DNA from: Neobacillus bataviensis LMG 21833
GTDB lineage: Bacteria; Bacillota; Bacilli; Bacillales; Cytobacillaceae
Assembly: GCF_000307875.1 (NCBI RefSeq)
Contig: NZ_AJLS01000127.1
Coordinates: 1 to 64,000, forward strand
Reading direction: 5' to 3'
DNA: 64,000 nucleotides
In this document: positions 1-9,230 of the stretch, in pieces
How the letters are laid out: each line of letters opens with the position of its first letter
How positions within the stretch are numbered: the first letter of the stretch is position 1
Program-made: the position numbers and the translations under genes
Notes under the pieces: generated by a model
What the model saw: only the letters and a program-made list of their open reading frames with translations
Told to the model about the DNA's origin: nothing
Database searches by the model: none

Positions 1-22
1 AACATCGGGCAGCGAAGCTCAC

Positions 23-90
23 CGTGTTTCCTTTATCTCAGTTGGAGCACTCCAGGCCATACGCCGCTGACCAGGGCACTAGCGCTTTTC
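23..90. repeat. Partial copy of dispersed repeat
   Basis: This stretch matches 39667-39734 almost base for base, with the same order of segments (cgtgtttcctttatctcag, then a shared ctccaggccatacgccgctg). The copy at 39.6 kb extends further on its left side, so this one may be truncated or diverged at the left. It lies just downstream of the stop codon of the TerD gene. It looks like a non-coding dispersed element; I see no ORF in it. Confidence 0.75.
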
Positions 91-94
91 TGGT

Positions 95-676
95 TTACCC
101 TACGTTTAAGCCGAAGTCTGTGGCGATGCGGCCGAGGCCGCCTTGGTAGCCGGAACCGACGGCTGAGAATTTCCATTCACCGTTGTGGCGATATAGCTCG
201 CCCACGATGATGGCTGTTTCGATGGAGAAGTCCTCTCCAAGGTCGTAACGAATGATTTCTTGATTTGTTTCCTCGTTTACAATGCGGCAGAAGGCATTTG
301 ATACCTGTCCAAAGTTCTGACCGCGAGCCTCAGCATCATGAATCGTAATCACAAACGAGATTCGCTCCACTTGCGCAGGCACAGCCGTTAAATTAACTTT
401 TACTTGCTCGTCGTCACCGTCGCCTTCACCTGTACGGTTATCACCTGTATGTACTACGGAACCATTTCCGCCCTCAAGCTGGTTATAGAAAACAAAATCC
501 TTTTCAGAAGCACACTTTCCACTCGCATTTAATAGAAAAATGCTTGCGTCTAAATCGAAATCAGCCCCGCCATCATAACGGTTCGTATCCCAACCAAGAC
601 CAACAACTACTTTGGATAAACCCGGATTTGTTTTCGTTAGATCAACCTTTTGGCCTTTTGATAATGTAATTGCCAT
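95..676 (-). CDS. yceD: TerD family stress protein (YceD-like)
   Basis: This 193-residue protein is a single TerD domain, closely resembling my recollection of Bacillus subtilis YceD in length and sequence. It opens with the typical MAITLSKGQK segment, has the VGLGWD motif near residue 25, acidic clusters (GGADFDLDAS; GEGDGDDEQ), and the conserved end with WKFSAVGSGYQGG. TerD-domain proteins are cytoplasmic, bind calcium through the acidic residues, and belong to general envelope or metal stress responses; tellurite resistance is only the historical name. The start is an ATG preceded by GGAAGGG. The usual terC/terD neighbours are absent next to it; a TerC-type gene lies 59 kb away under its own riboswitch. 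Confidence 0.93.
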   Translation of the reverse strand: MAITLSKGQKVDLTKTNPGLSKVVVGLGWDTNRYDGGADFDLDASIFLLNASGKCASEKDFVFYNQLEGGNGSVVHTGDNRTGEGDGDDEQVKVNLTAVPAQVERISFVITIHDAEARGQNFGQVSNAFCRIVNEETNQEIIRYDLGEDFSIETAIIVGELYRHNGEWKFSAVGSGYQGGLGRIATDFGLNVG

Positions 677-1004
677 ACTAACACCCTTCCTATCTTAAAA
701 TTTATTCCTACTATCTAAATAAATAGATAGCTACAACCATCGTACACCCATAGCGAATAAAATTCACGTAAGATGCTGTTTTGAATCCTAAAAATTCCAA
801 TACCTTCCTTAAGTGTACAAAATTTAGACGTAATTTACTACCATTTTTAAGCCAAAAATAGTATTTATCCCTATTAAAGCAGGTTTCGAACTGCAAAATA
901 TGGGCAAATTAAGAAAGATAAACCCAAATTGGCAACCTATGCTATAATGAACTGTTAGCAAAACGGGATCAGCCGTTTATTTTAAGCAAGGAGCGATTCA
1001 TTTT
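677..1004. other. Intergenic region, one weak promoter
   Basis: The 328 bases between the TerD gene and the GIY-YIG gene hold no convincing gene. A 61-codon reverse frame at 711-896 has no ribosome binding site and no recognisable family. An extended -10 element, TGCTATAAT, lies at 940-948 on the + strand without a good -35, about 57 bases before the ATG at 1005, and probably drives that gene. Confidence 0.5.
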
Positions 1005-1379
1005 ATGATAAAAATCGAAATACCAAATCCAGATATCGTCATTACGAAAAAAAGACAAGTAGGGGAACCAGTTGAATCCGTACTAAGCAGTGTCTACGGT
1101 TTTACCGATTACAATAGAATTCCTCGTGATAAAGGCGGCATCATTTTATTTTTCAATGCCAACGATGATTTACTTTTTGTCGGTAAAGCTCGGAAATTAA
1201 GACCCCGCGTTAAGCGCCATTTTGAAGATACAGTCTCACCAATCAAAGCCCATCGCGATGAGGTCAATAAAATTGCGGTAATCGTGGTAGATGAGCCGAT
1301 GGAAAGAGAAATCTATGAAACCTACATTATTAATACGCTTCAGGCAAAATATAATATCGACAAAGTTTTCTATAAATAA
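1005..1379 (+). CDS. GIY-YIG nuclease-like protein (UvrC N-domain type)
   Basis: The 124-residue product resembles the stand-alone GIY-YIG proteins of Bacillaceae that are annotated as nucleotide excision repair endonuclease. The core runs from GIILFF (about 45-50) through LFVGKA (57-62), which stand for the GIY and YIG motifs, then basic residues around 65-71 and a conserved Glu near 105 in the YETYIIN segment before AKYNI, as in UvrC. The tyrosines of both signature motifs are replaced (I and F), so nuclease activity is not certain. It has AGGAG upstream of an ATG start and an extended -10 promoter. It is monocistronic, ending at a strong terminator shared with the convergent ATP-grasp gene. 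Confidence 0.8.
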   Translation: MIKIEIPNPDIVITKKRQVGEPVESVLSSVYGFTDYNRIPRDKGGIILFFNANDDLLFVGKARKLRPRVKRHFEDTVSPIKAHRDEVNKIAVIVVDEPMEREIYETYIINTLQAKYNIDKVFYK

Positions 1380-1390
1380 TGAGTAAGGAA

Positions 1391-1430
1391 AAGAGCAGTT
1401 TTCATCATATGAAAACCCGCTCTTTTTTTA
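1391..1430. terminator. Bidirectional terminator
   Basis: AAGAGC plus GTTTTCAT pair with ATGAAAAC plus GCTCTT around a 3-base loop and are followed by T7. It lies between two convergent genes, 1005-1379 (+) and 1437-2465 (-). Confidence 0.85.
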
Positions 1431-1436
1431 TCCACA

Positions 1437-2465
1437 TTAACTGATATCCCCATACTTCAGGATCATTTCTTTTTCAATATGACTGGCGCGAATGCCAAAC
1501 TGCGGCTCCTGTCTTCCTACTTGTTCACCTAATAAAATCTTAATTGCCAGATACGGCAGGTTTATGCCGGAAAGACAACTGACATGCATCCCTCCGCTCA
1601 TGCGCGGATTGATTTCGAGCAGCTTTGGCACACCATTGTTGTATTTTACCTGGATATTGAATATATATGGCAATTTATATTCCTGATGGAATCTGTGTGC
1701 CAAGTGGATGAGTTCAAGACTTTCAACCAGCTCCCTAACTCGCCCATCCCCCTTCATCCGGGGAATCGCAGCAAATAATTCTTTCTCTGAAGAAACACAG
1801 TCGATACTATATTCCCTGCCCTCTAGAAACTCCAAAACCATTAAATCAGGAAAGGTTTCCTGTTGGCTTAAGATCTCGCAGGCATAGGTATAGGGAATTC
1901 GATAGCCGATTCCCTGTTGAAAAAGCTGGGGAATAGACTCAATTTTATCCTTAATGACACGAAAACCATTTGCCCCTTCGCCAACAACGGGTTTGAAGCA
2001 AACCTCATGCCCTTTTTCCTTAAGTGATCTATAGGCCTTTTTAAAATCCGCGCAATTATTAACCACATAATAGTCAGGTAGAGAAAAGATAGGCTTCCCG
2101 TTGGCAAGAGTTTGGTAGGCGGCGGCTTTATTGTCCATTGTTTCCATTAAGACAGCATCAGGACAAACAAGAACTCTCACACCTAATGCCTCGAAATCTG
2201 ACAACCGTTTAGAAATCAGCACATTTTCTTTCCGAGGAATAAAAATATCAATCCTGTGCATCCGGCAAAAATCAAGGCAAAATTCAATATATTCATTCCC
2301 GGAAATATCCGGCTCGACAAAGGCGAAATCGCAATTTTGTAAATAAAGTGCATCTTTATTCGGATGCGTTCCGTAAATAACAAATTTCCGATGGTCTTCG
2401 TTGTCACGAATCATATCTATATAATGCGAAACCGTCGTAAACCATCGATTAAACCAAATATTCAT
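1437..2465 (-). CDS. ATP-grasp domain carboxylate-amine ligase, substrate unknown
   Basis: This 342-residue protein has the carbamoyl-phosphate-synthase-like ATP-grasp fold. It has an N-terminal Rossmann-like region, a central ATP-binding part (CFKPVVGEGANGFRV near 155-170), a MVLEFLEGREYSIDCV strand near 210-225, and the metal-binding LLEINPRMSGGMH motif near 287. ATP-grasp enzymes join a carboxylate, through an acyl phosphate, to an amine or thiol; the substrate cannot be read from sequence. The start ATG follows AGAGG. It stands alone, convergent with the GIY-YIG gene. ATP-grasp enzymes are known to co-occur with TerD-type genes in predicted stress-linked biosynthetic loci, but here only loosely (about 760 bp apart and not in one operon). 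Confidence 0.8.
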   Translation of the reverse strand: MNIWFNRWFTTVSHYIDMIRDNEDHRKFVIYGTHPNKDALYLQNCDFAFVEPDISGNEYIEFCLDFCRMHRIDIFIPRKENVLISKRLSDFEALGVRVLVCPDAVLMETMDNKAAAYQTLANGKPIFSLPDYYVVNNCADFKKAYRSLKEKGHEVCFKPVVGEGANGFRVIKDKIESIPQLFQQGIGYRIPYTYACEILSQQETFPDLMVLEFLEGREYSIDCVSSEKELFAAIPRMKGDGRVRELVESLELIHLAHRFHQEYKLPYIFNIQVKYNNGVPKLLEINPRMSGGMHVSCLSGINLPYLAIKILLGEQVGRQEPQFGIRASHIEKEMILKYGDIS

Positions 2466-2591
2466 TTGAATCCTCTTTCATGATGTAGTTAAGTAAGACC
2501 TTTTCCATTATGCGCTAACATGATGAAATTTATAATCAAAACTTGATATTGTTGGTGAACAATGGAAGTTACGCATGATTTGCCACCCATA

Positions 2592-2629
2592 TTAAAAAAT
2601 AAAAACGCTCCTGCCAAAGCAGAAACGTT
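2592..2629 (-). terminator. Terminator of the flavodoxin gene
   Basis: Read on the minus strand: AACG-ttt-CTGC, a 4-base loop, GCAG-gag-CGTT, then TTTATTTTTT. It lies 29 bases after the stop codon at 2658. Confidence 0.75.
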
Positions 2630-2657
2630 GATCATGTCACAGGATTACTTGAAATAC

Positions 2658-3152
2658 CTAAACAAAGCTCTTCACCTGATTCAATCGTGAAGCAAACTCC
2701 ATAATGGCTTCCATATCCAATTTGGTTTGGTCATTCATGACTCCGTCAACCTTTTTTACTACTTGTCTTTCAAAAAAGTTCATTTTCGACACCAGGAATT
2801 CTCCACCGAACAGTGCCATCGCAACCGAATTCTTCCGCAGATCCTGTGGATAGGCAGTGTTAAACTGCTCAATGGCCGTATCACCATCGCGCATACAAAC
2901 GAGAAAAAGGCCTAATTCCTTCTCTAAGAGTTCATCATGGTGGGTTTGGATAAACTTTTTTATTTTTCTTTGAATCTGTCCGGCATGAATCGAGCCCCCA
3001 ATGATGACCCTATCAAAATCCTTTAGGTCAAACATCGTTTTCTCCCTTTTTAAATCGACTGACAAAACGCCCCCCTCAAGGTTCTCACATAATAATCCAA
3101 CCGCTTTTTCTGTAGTCCCATGGGATGAGCAATAAACAATTAAACTATTCAT
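2658..3152 (-). CDS. Flavodoxin-domain protein (HemG/protoporphyrinogen oxidase-like)
   Basis: The start chosen is the ATG at 3152, which follows a strong AAGGAAGGGGAA site; a longer reading frame begins 17 codons earlier without one. The 164-residue product has the flavodoxin FMN-phosphate loop at its N terminus (CSSHGTTEKAV), a VIIGGSIHAGQIQ segment near residue 50 and a short C-terminal helical tail. This is the layout of the flavodoxin_5 / menaquinone-dependent protoporphyrinogen IX dehydrogenase (HemG-like) family. Bacillaceae normally oxidise protoporphyrinogen or coproporphyrinogen with HemY, so a role in haem synthesis is not implied; a general FMN redox protein is equally possible. 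Confidence 0.78.
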   Translation of the reverse strand: MNSLIVYCSSHGTTEKAVGLLCENLEGGVLSVDLKREKTMFDLKDFDRVIIGGSIHAGQIQRKIKKFIQTHHDELLEKELGLFLVCMRDGDTAIEQFNTAYPQDLRKNSVAMALFGGEFLVSKMNFFERQVVKKVDGVMNDQTKLDMEAIMEFASRLNQVKSFV

Positions 3153-3299
3153 GTCCAATTCCCCTTCCTTCCTCAGTACAAAAAAACCAGCCGCGATTAC
3201 CAATTAACAGGGCCGGAATACAACTATCCTCAACTCCATTATAATTCCTACAACAACAAGCGACTGCGTTTAATATTGGCAATATTATTACAAATAAAC

Positions 3300-3369
3300 G
3301 GTGCCTGACACCATTTCCACCCTTTACATCATTAAAAAGCTCCACGGCTTATTAATGGTGTCAGGCACC
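3300..3369. repeat. Inverted GGTGCCTGACACC repeat element
   Basis: GGTGCCTGACACCATT at 3300-3315 is mirrored by AATGGTGTCAGGCACC at 3354-3369, giving a 16-bp arm hairpin with a 38-base loop. The arms are themselves near-palindromic. A second copy of the same element lies at 24404-24478. It sits between the divergent flavodoxin and PhoD-like genes, 49 bases before the latter's start. Short GTGCCTGACACC palindromes are, to my knowledge, highly repeated in several Bacillus/Neobacillus genomes. Confidence 0.85.
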
Positions 3370-3418
3370 ATTTGCAAGGAATACAATGTAGAAATGAGAT
3401 AAAAGCGAGGTGGTGTTC

Positions 3419-5494
3419 ATGGGTTTAGTAGAGTTTCCCTTTATTCTGTCTGGGCCGATTGTTCGACGGGTTGAACCGGGAAGGGTGTTTATTTGGATTG
3501 CTACTAGCAGAAAAAGCGATATTGAGGCAGCCTTTTATCAAATCTCCAAAAATAGCAGCCACCGAACATTTGATTATCAATTAATGAATACTGTTAGTGA
3601 ACCTCAAACAATAAGAGTCGGTGAACAGCTATTTATCCACCTAATCAAGGTTGTCCCCTTGATCGGGGAATTTCCAACGGATACGTTGATTGGGTATAAC
3701 CTGCAATTCACTAACGGTTCGGTGCAGAATGATTTCCAAAGCCTCCACTTGCTTTCCCCGAATCATCCGCAGTCCATCGTTTACGGAAAACTAAAATACC
3801 CCACTTTTCAGATAAAAAGCGGGAACAGTCCGAGCAATATTCTCTATGGTTCCTGCCGAAAACTCCATGGTGAAGGTAAGGATATTCTCGCCCAAGCGGA
3901 TGAAATTCTAGCCAATGAATATGACTCTACTTTAAAGCGACCGGATTCCCTCTTTCTAATGGGAGATCAAATCTACGCTGATGATGTCGCCGATCCCCTT
4001 ATCCTAGCCATTTCAACTATCAGCCAAGAATTAATCGGTCAAAGGGAACCATTGTACCAATTGGAAAATCGCCTCAATCAATCACCATTCACGACCAACC
4101 TTCATCAAATCAACGGCAGACAATTGATCATGGAAAACTTAGCCCAATTTACCTCCAGCGAGGCCAATAACCATCTAATCGAGTTTGGCGAATTTGCAGC
4201 CATGTATTTATTGTCCTGGAATCCCGAGCTCTGGGCGGCAGCGCAAGCCCATCATTTATTTGAATCATTTGACGATGCACTAGAGAAAAATCTGATTCAT
4301 TTCACCTTTCCAAATGAAGAAAAGTATAGTAAACAACATAAAACTGAACTAAATAATTTAAAAAATCGCTTCCACGATCAACAGGAAGCCATCATCACCT
4401 TTCAGGAATCCCTCTTTCGGGTTCGAAGGCTGCTCGCGAATATCCCAACCTACATGATCTTTGATGATCATGACATTACCGATGATTGGAATATCACAGG
4501 CAATTGGAAAAGGAACGTCCGCAGAACGCCCTTAGGCAGCCATGTAACAGCAAATGGACTAGCAGCCTATTGGGCTTTCCAAGGCTGGGGGAATGACCCT
4601 GATTCATTTGAAGCTGATTTTATTGATAACATGGCGGCATATTATAAAAACCTGAGGAAAGGAACCAGTCATTCTACAACACACGAAAAGTGGCTGCAGC
4701 AATTATGGAATTTCAGTTCCTGGCATTTTATCGCCCCCACCCATCCTAAAGCTGTGTTTCTCGACACCCGAACACAACGGGAATACCTTTCCGAACCAAA
4801 GCGTGTAAAATTTGGCCATACCATAAAGGAAACAGAAGGCTGCCCACAGCTCATTAACAAAATGTGCTGGGCACGCATCACTCAAAAGCTCCATCAAAGC
4901 GGCTGGAAAGCAGAGAGTCCAATCATCGTTGTATCCGCCACACCTGTATATGGAATGGGTCTTATTGAATCCTTTTTACACAATTATGTCTATCCGTTTC
5001 AAGTTATAGGGGTGGAGGTGCAAACCTCGTTTGATTTCGAAGCATGGAAGTACAATGGGGAAGGGTTCACGCACTTTCTGCAACAAATTGTCAAGTGGAA
5101 CCCATCACAATGCATCATTCTATCAGGAGACGTCCATTATGCCTCGGCGGTCAAAGCCACTGTCACATTTCCAGATGGAAGAACGCTTCCCATCCAACAG
5201 TTTACAAGCAGCCCTTTAAAAAATATGAGTTTCACTGGGGTTTGGGGGTTATTGATGAAAATAGTTATTGGTATTAACTCAATTAGTAGAAAAAAGAATG
5301 ATATATACCGGGTTTGTGACCCCTCATACACCATAACCCATCTTGAAAAAGAAAATGAACCTGCCGCCATGTATCTATGGAAGGATCAATTAAGATACCA
5401 AATAATAGACAAGAGCTCCATCATCGAAACCAACAATAATCTCGGGCTCATTACCATTATGAATAATGACATTCAAAATACTTTACTCAAGTGA
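3419..5494 (+). CDS. PhoD-like phosphatase (metallophosphatase)
   Basis: The product has 691 residues from the ATG at 3419, preceded by AGGTGG; a GTG three codons earlier lies inside that site. The metallophosphatase region shows the PhoD-type series of metal ligands: YGSCRKLHG (about 141-149), SLFLMGDQIYADD (about 178-190), MIFDDHDITDDWN (about 344-356) and ILSGDVHYASA (about 565-575). An N-terminal beta domain precedes it, as in PhoD. Unlike secreted PhoD phosphodiesterases it has no signal peptide or Tat motif, so it probably acts in the cytoplasm. The substrate is unknown. It is monocistronic and ends in a terminator that overlaps its stop codon. Confidence 0.85.
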   Translation: MGLVEFPFILSGPIVRRVEPGRVFIWIATSRKSDIEAAFYQISKNSSHRTFDYQLMNTVSEPQTIRVGEQLFIHLIKVVPLIGEFPTDTLIGYNLQFTNGSVQNDFQSLHLLSPNHPQSIVYGKLKYPTFQIKSGNSPSNILYGSCRKLHGEGKDILAQADEILANEYDSTLKRPDSLFLMGDQIYADDVADPLILAISTISQELIGQREPLYQLENRLNQSPFTTNLHQINGRQLIMENLAQFTSSEANNHLIEFGEFAAMYLLSWNPELWAAAQAHHLFESFDDALEKNLIHFTFPNEEKYSKQHKTELNNLKNRFHDQQEAIITFQESLFRVRRLLANIPTYMIFDDHDITDDWNITGNWKRNVRRTPLGSHVTANGLAAYWAFQGWGNDPDSFEADFIDNMAAYYKNLRKGTSHSTTHEKWLQQLWNFSSWHFIAPTHPKAVFLDTRTQREYLSEPKRVKFGHTIKETEGCPQLINKMCWARITQKLHQSGWKAESPIIVVSATPVYGMGLIESFLHNYVYPFQVIGVEVQTSFDFEAWKYNGEGFTHFLQQIVKWNPSQCIILSGDVHYASAVKATVTFPDGRTLPIQQFTSSPLKNMSFTGVWGLLMKIVIGINSISRKKNDIYRVCDPSYTITHLEKENEPAAMYLWKDQLRYQIIDKSSIIETNNNLGLITIMNNDIQNTLLK

Positions 5495-5521
5495 AGGTCA
5501 GCTACTAGACCTTCACTTTTT
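5489..5521. terminator. Bidirectional terminator overlapping two stop codons
   Basis: AAGTGAAGGTC and GACCTTCACTT form a perfect 11-bp stem with an 8-base loop and a T-run. It covers the stop codons of both convergent neighbours. Confidence 0.9.
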
Positions 5522-6433
5522 AAATGTTTTCCTCACAAAATCACCTATTTCCCTGATTGCCTTTCTTGCCTCAGGTAAGGCATTCCCGCCAATTTGCCAG
5601 ACATGCCACATTCCCTGCCATATTTTTATCCTCACCGGGACGCCTGCTTTCCTTGCCCGAGCTGCCAGGGTTTCCGCGTCACTTTGCAAAATTTCATGGT
5701 TGCCTGCCTGGATGAATAATGGCGGCAATCCTGAAAGGTCAGCGAAGATAGGTGAGATGAGCGGGTGGTCAGGAGCTTCTCTACCGGCATACATACGTAC
5801 AGCTTCCCTAACCGCCTTCAAACTTAAATAGGGATCAACTGCTTCATTTTTCCGATAACTTTCCCCACTACCGGTTAAATCCACCCATGGTGAGAGACAA
5901 ACAATCGCGGCCGGCAGCGGCTCGTTCTGGTCTCGTAACACCAATGCAGTCGCAATTGATAAACCTCCACCTGCCGAATCACCTGCAAATATAATGTTCG
6001 ACGGATCATACCCCTGACTCACCAGCCAGCGATACGAGGTAACCGCATCTTCAATTGCTGCTGGAAATGGATGTTCAGGGGCAAGACGATACTCCGGAAA
6101 CATTACCTTCACACCTGATGCCTTCCCAATACTCGCCGCCAGCGGCCGGTGAGTATTGGCTGAACAAAGTGCATAACCGCCGCCGTGTAAATAAAGGATA
6201 ACCTTATCCGCCAATGCCTTATCGAGGCCAGAAGTAATCCACTCTGCGTACAATCCCTCAATTTCCAGTGGAGTAACCTTGCAGTTCCTTGGAAGCTTGC
6301 CCAGCCTCCTTGCGGCAGCATCAAGCATTTGCCGCTTTTCCTCCATCCCTTTTCCCTTTACACCCTTTCGTACTGCCCTCTTTACCGATAGCCGTATTGC
6401 TTTTTCAAAAAAATAACTTTGAAAACTTGGCAT
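5513..6433 (-). CDS. Alpha/beta hydrolase, hormone-sensitive lipase family
   Basis: This 306-residue cytoplasmic esterase belongs to bacterial lipase family IV. It has the oxyanion-hole HGGGY at 83-87, the nucleophile Ser153 in GDSAGG, a likely acid residue in the GNHEILQSD segment (about 244-252) and the catalytic His277 in MWHVWQ. Family members hydrolyse short- to medium-chain acyl esters or carboxylic ester drugs; the natural substrate is unknown. The ATG follows AGAGGGGAA. It is transcribed alone, divergent from the phosphodiesterase gene at 6624. Confidence 0.9.
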   Translation of the reverse strand: MPSFQSYFFEKAIRLSVKRAVRKGVKGKGMEEKRQMLDAAARRLGKLPRNCKVTPLEIEGLYAEWITSGLDKALADKVILYLHGGGYALCSANTHRPLAASIGKASGVKVMFPEYRLAPEHPFPAAIEDAVTSYRWLVSQGYDPSNIIFAGDSAGGGLSIATALVLRDQNEPLPAAIVCLSPWVDLTGSGESYRKNEAVDPYLSLKAVREAVRMYAGREAPDHPLISPIFADLSGLPPLFIQAGNHEILQSDAETLAARARKAGVPVRIKIWQGMWHVWQIGGNALPEARKAIREIGDFVRKTFKK

Positions 6434-6623
6434 GATGTCTTCCCCTCTTTTTCTCCAATTATTGCTAATTTCATTATACTAGAAAAACCTCATTCGCAAA
6501 TCCAGTTTTCGGCTTTTTCCGGCAAACCTCTAAGATTTTGTAAATATTCTGTAACAATTCTTCCATTTCCTGTTTCATATAGTACAATTATCTTAACCAG
6601 AACTATTTGCCTGGAGGTTGTCC

Positions 6624-7931
6624 ATGACTCGACTTACCAATCATTTAATCATCATTTCTTTTGATTGCCTTTCAGCATTAGACTATCCGATTTTAAAAGA
6701 CCTACCCCACTTTCAAACGATCTTGAAAAATGGCACATATGTGGAAAAAGTCGAAACGATATACCCTTCAGTCACCTATCCCTGTCATGCGACGATTGTA
6801 ACGGGTAATTATCCGAACCGGCACGGGGTAATCAATAATACCCTTCTGCAGCCAGGCAACCCGTCACCTGACTGGAATTGGTATCGTGATTGTATTCATG
6901 GGACGACCTTATATGATGAAGCAAAGCTAGCAAATCTAACCACAGCAGCTTTATTATGGCCAGTTACCGGCAAAGCCAACATCGACTACAATATGCCGGA
7001 AATTTTTGCGAACCGCCCATGGCAAAATCAAATTCTTGTTTCCCTTATGAATGGGACACCCAGCTTTCAATTAGAGCTCAACAAATGCTTCGGACATATC
7101 CGCAAGGGGTTGAAACAGCCTGAATTGGATGACTTTGTTTTAGAATCAACCGTCCATACGATTAAAACAAAGAAACCGAATTTAGTAATGGTTCACTTTA
7201 CCGATTTAGATACCCAGCGACATGAACATGGATTTTCATCAACTGAGGCAATCGCAGCCATTCACCGTCATAACCTGCGCCTTGGTAGAATCTTAGAAGC
7301 TATCTATGAAGCTGGCATTTATGAAAACTCCACAGTTGTGGCTTTAGGGGACCATAGTGCACTAGATGAAAATAAGGCGGTTAACCTGAATGTCCTATTA
7401 CATAAAAAAAATTTCATCACTACAAACGCAAAAGGGAAAGTAATTAATTGGCTGGCCTATTGTAAAAGTTGTGATGGCTCCGCATATATTTACATTAACG
7501 ACAAACAAGATTCAGCAACAATAAAAGAAGTCAAACAATTGGTAGATTCATTGCTAGATGATCCTGACTCTGGAATTGAACAGGTGCTTACAGGGGATCA
7601 AGCCGCGGCAAAAGGCGCAGATGGCTCATGTGCTTTTATGCTTGAAGCAAGTCACGGGTATTATTTTTTAGAAGACATCGAAGGGGAGTACATCAAAACG
7701 ATTTCCCGTGAGGACGCAGCCGCAGATAAAAAGTATACCTTAGCCTGCCATGGTTATTCACCGGAAAAAGAAGATTACGGAACGATATTAATGGCAGTGG
7801 GCAAAGGAATTAACCAAACTACCCTGCCTTCGATTCGTCTCATTGATGAAGGCCCAACATTCGCCAGACTTCTCGGTGTCAGCCTAGGGAACACAGATGG
7901 AAGAGTTGTCGAAGAAATGTTGACCATATAA
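6624..7931 (+). CDS. Type I phosphodiesterase / nucleotide pyrophosphatase family enzyme
   Basis: The ATG at 6624 lies 7 bases after CTGGAGG and is preferred to the TTG at 6618. The 435-residue protein is an alkaline-phosphatase-superfamily enzyme: first metal ligand in IISFDCLS (about 9-16), nucleophile Thr in PCHATIVTGNYP, metal-binding DLDTQRHEHG (about 192-201), GDHSALDE (about 243-250) and a late CHGYSPEKEDYG. It lacks a signal peptide or membrane anchor. It probably hydrolyses phosphodiester or pyrophosphate bonds of a nucleotide or lipid head group. The UMF1-family transporter begins 21 bases downstream, so the two are probably co-transcribed and may share a substrate. Confidence 0.85.
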   Translation: MTRLTNHLIIISFDCLSALDYPILKDLPHFQTILKNGTYVEKVETIYPSVTYPCHATIVTGNYPNRHGVINNTLLQPGNPSPDWNWYRDCIHGTTLYDEAKLANLTTAALLWPVTGKANIDYNMPEIFANRPWQNQILVSLMNGTPSFQLELNKCFGHIRKGLKQPELDDFVLESTVHTIKTKKPNLVMVHFTDLDTQRHEHGFSSTEAIAAIHRHNLRLGRILEAIYEAGIYENSTVVALGDHSALDENKAVNLNVLLHKKNFITTNAKGKVINWLAYCKSCDGSAYIYINDKQDSATIKEVKQLVDSLLDDPDSGIEQVLTGDQAAAKGADGSCAFMLEASHGYYFLEDIEGEYIKTISREDAAADKKYTLACHGYSPEKEDYGTILMAVGKGINQTTLPSIRLIDEGPTFARLLGVSLGNTDGRVVEEMLTI

Positions 7932-7952
7932 GCCTTTAAAGGGGGAACTTGA

Positions 7953-9227
7953 ATGAGTCGGATGTCAAAGCAAGAAAAGAGCTGGGTGTTCTACGATTGG
8001 GCAAACTCTGCCTATTCGATTCTGATCACCACGGCCGTTTTTCCATTGTATTTTAAAGCAGCGGCTAACGAGGCAGGACTTGCAGCATCTACTTCCACAG
8101 CTTATTGGGGTTATGCCAATTCCTTTGCCACGCTGCTAATATCACTTTGTGCCCCAATACTAGGCAGCATTGCTGATTTCAGAGGCTTTAAAAAGCGATT
8201 CTTCACCTTTTTCTTTGCTCTTGGAATTATCTTTACCTTTTTACTTGCGGTGGTACCAAGCAATCAATGGCTGGTTCTCTTAATCTGTTATATGGTTACC
8301 GTTATTGGTTTTGGCGGGACGAACATTTTCTATGATGCCTTCCTAGTTGATGTAACCTCAGAAGAGCGGATGAATCAGATATCATCGAAGGGATTTGCGA
8401 TGGGCTACATTGGAAGTACAATCCCGTTCATTCTTAGTATTGCCCTTATTCTTTTATCACAGCAAAGCATTATTCCAATATCCGTTACTGTCGCAAGTCA
8501 GGCTGCTTTCGCCATTACCGCCCTCTGGTGGGGCTTATTCACTATTCCAATGCTGAAAAATGTCAAGCAGGTCTATTATAAAGAACGTGTGCCAAATCCT
8601 GTCGCAAATGGTTTTAAACAGCTTTTTGTAACCTTTAAAAAGATTCGGCTTTACCGCCCTTTGTTTCTATTTTTAGTAGCTTATTTCTTTTATATTGATG
8701 GAGTTAATACCATTATCACAATGTCAACGGCATACGGATCCGATTTAGGCATCACCTCTACAAACCTATTAATTATTTTATTTGCGACACAGGTCGTGGC
8801 CGCACCGTTCGCGATTATTTATGGAAAGCTTGCCGATAAATTTAAAGGCAAAACGATGCTGCTCGTTGGAATCTTTATTTATATCGTCATATGTACGTAT
8901 GCCTATTTTTTAAAAACGACTCTAGATTTCTGGATATTAGCAATGCTTGTAGCCTCTTCCCAAGGCGGCATTCAGGCACTGAGCCGCTCTTACTTCGCAA
9001 AACTGGTACCAAAAGAAAGTGCAAATGAGTTCTTTGGTTTCTATAGTATCTTTTATAAATTCGCGGCCATCTTAGGGCCATTTTTAGTCGGCCTTACAGC
9101 CCAGTTAACGGGCAATACGAATAGTGGCGTCTTCAGTCTGATTGTCTTGTTTATAATCGGCGGCTTAATTCTCCTCCGGGTACCGGAAACAACAAATATT
9201 TCAAAAACAAACTCTTTATCACAATAA
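7953..9227 (+). CDS. MFS transporter, UMF1 (Atg22-like) family
   Basis: This 424-residue integral membrane protein has about twelve hydrophobic segments. Its N-terminal KQEKSWVFYDWANSAYSILI is the hallmark of the UMF1/Atg22-like branch of the major facilitator superfamily, and the loop GSIADFRGFKKR near residue 70 is the MFS motif A region. Members are thought to export amino acids or small metabolites; bacterial substrates are poorly known. It follows the phosphodiesterase gene with GGGGGAA before its ATG and ends at a strong terminator, forming a two-gene operon. Confidence 0.88.
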   Translation: MSRMSKQEKSWVFYDWANSAYSILITTAVFPLYFKAAANEAGLAASTSTAYWGYANSFATLLISLCAPILGSIADFRGFKKRFFTFFFALGIIFTFLLAVVPSNQWLVLLICYMVTVIGFGGTNIFYDAFLVDVTSEERMNQISSKGFAMGYIGSTIPFILSIALILLSQQSIIPISVTVASQAAFAITALWWGLFTIPMLKNVKQVYYKERVPNPVANGFKQLFVTFKKIRLYRPLFLFLVAYFFYIDGVNTIITMSTAYGSDLGITSTNLLIILFATQVVAAPFAIIYGKLADKFKGKTMLLVGIFIYIVICTYAYFLKTTLDFWILAMLVASSQGGIQALSRSYFAKLVPKESANEFFGFYSIFYKFAAILGPFLVGLTAQLTGNTNSGVFSLIVLFIIGGLILLRVPETTNISKTNSLSQ

Positions 9228-9230
9228 AAA

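Noticed and set aside
95..676. A full tellurite resistance (ter) operon
   Set aside because: Only terD is here; the terC-type gene is 59 kb away under a manganese riboswitch, so no ter operon is present.
711..896. 61-codon reverse frame between TerD and the GIY-YIG gene
   Set aside because: It has no ribosome binding site, no recognisable family and low-complexity composition; the region is better read as intergenic.
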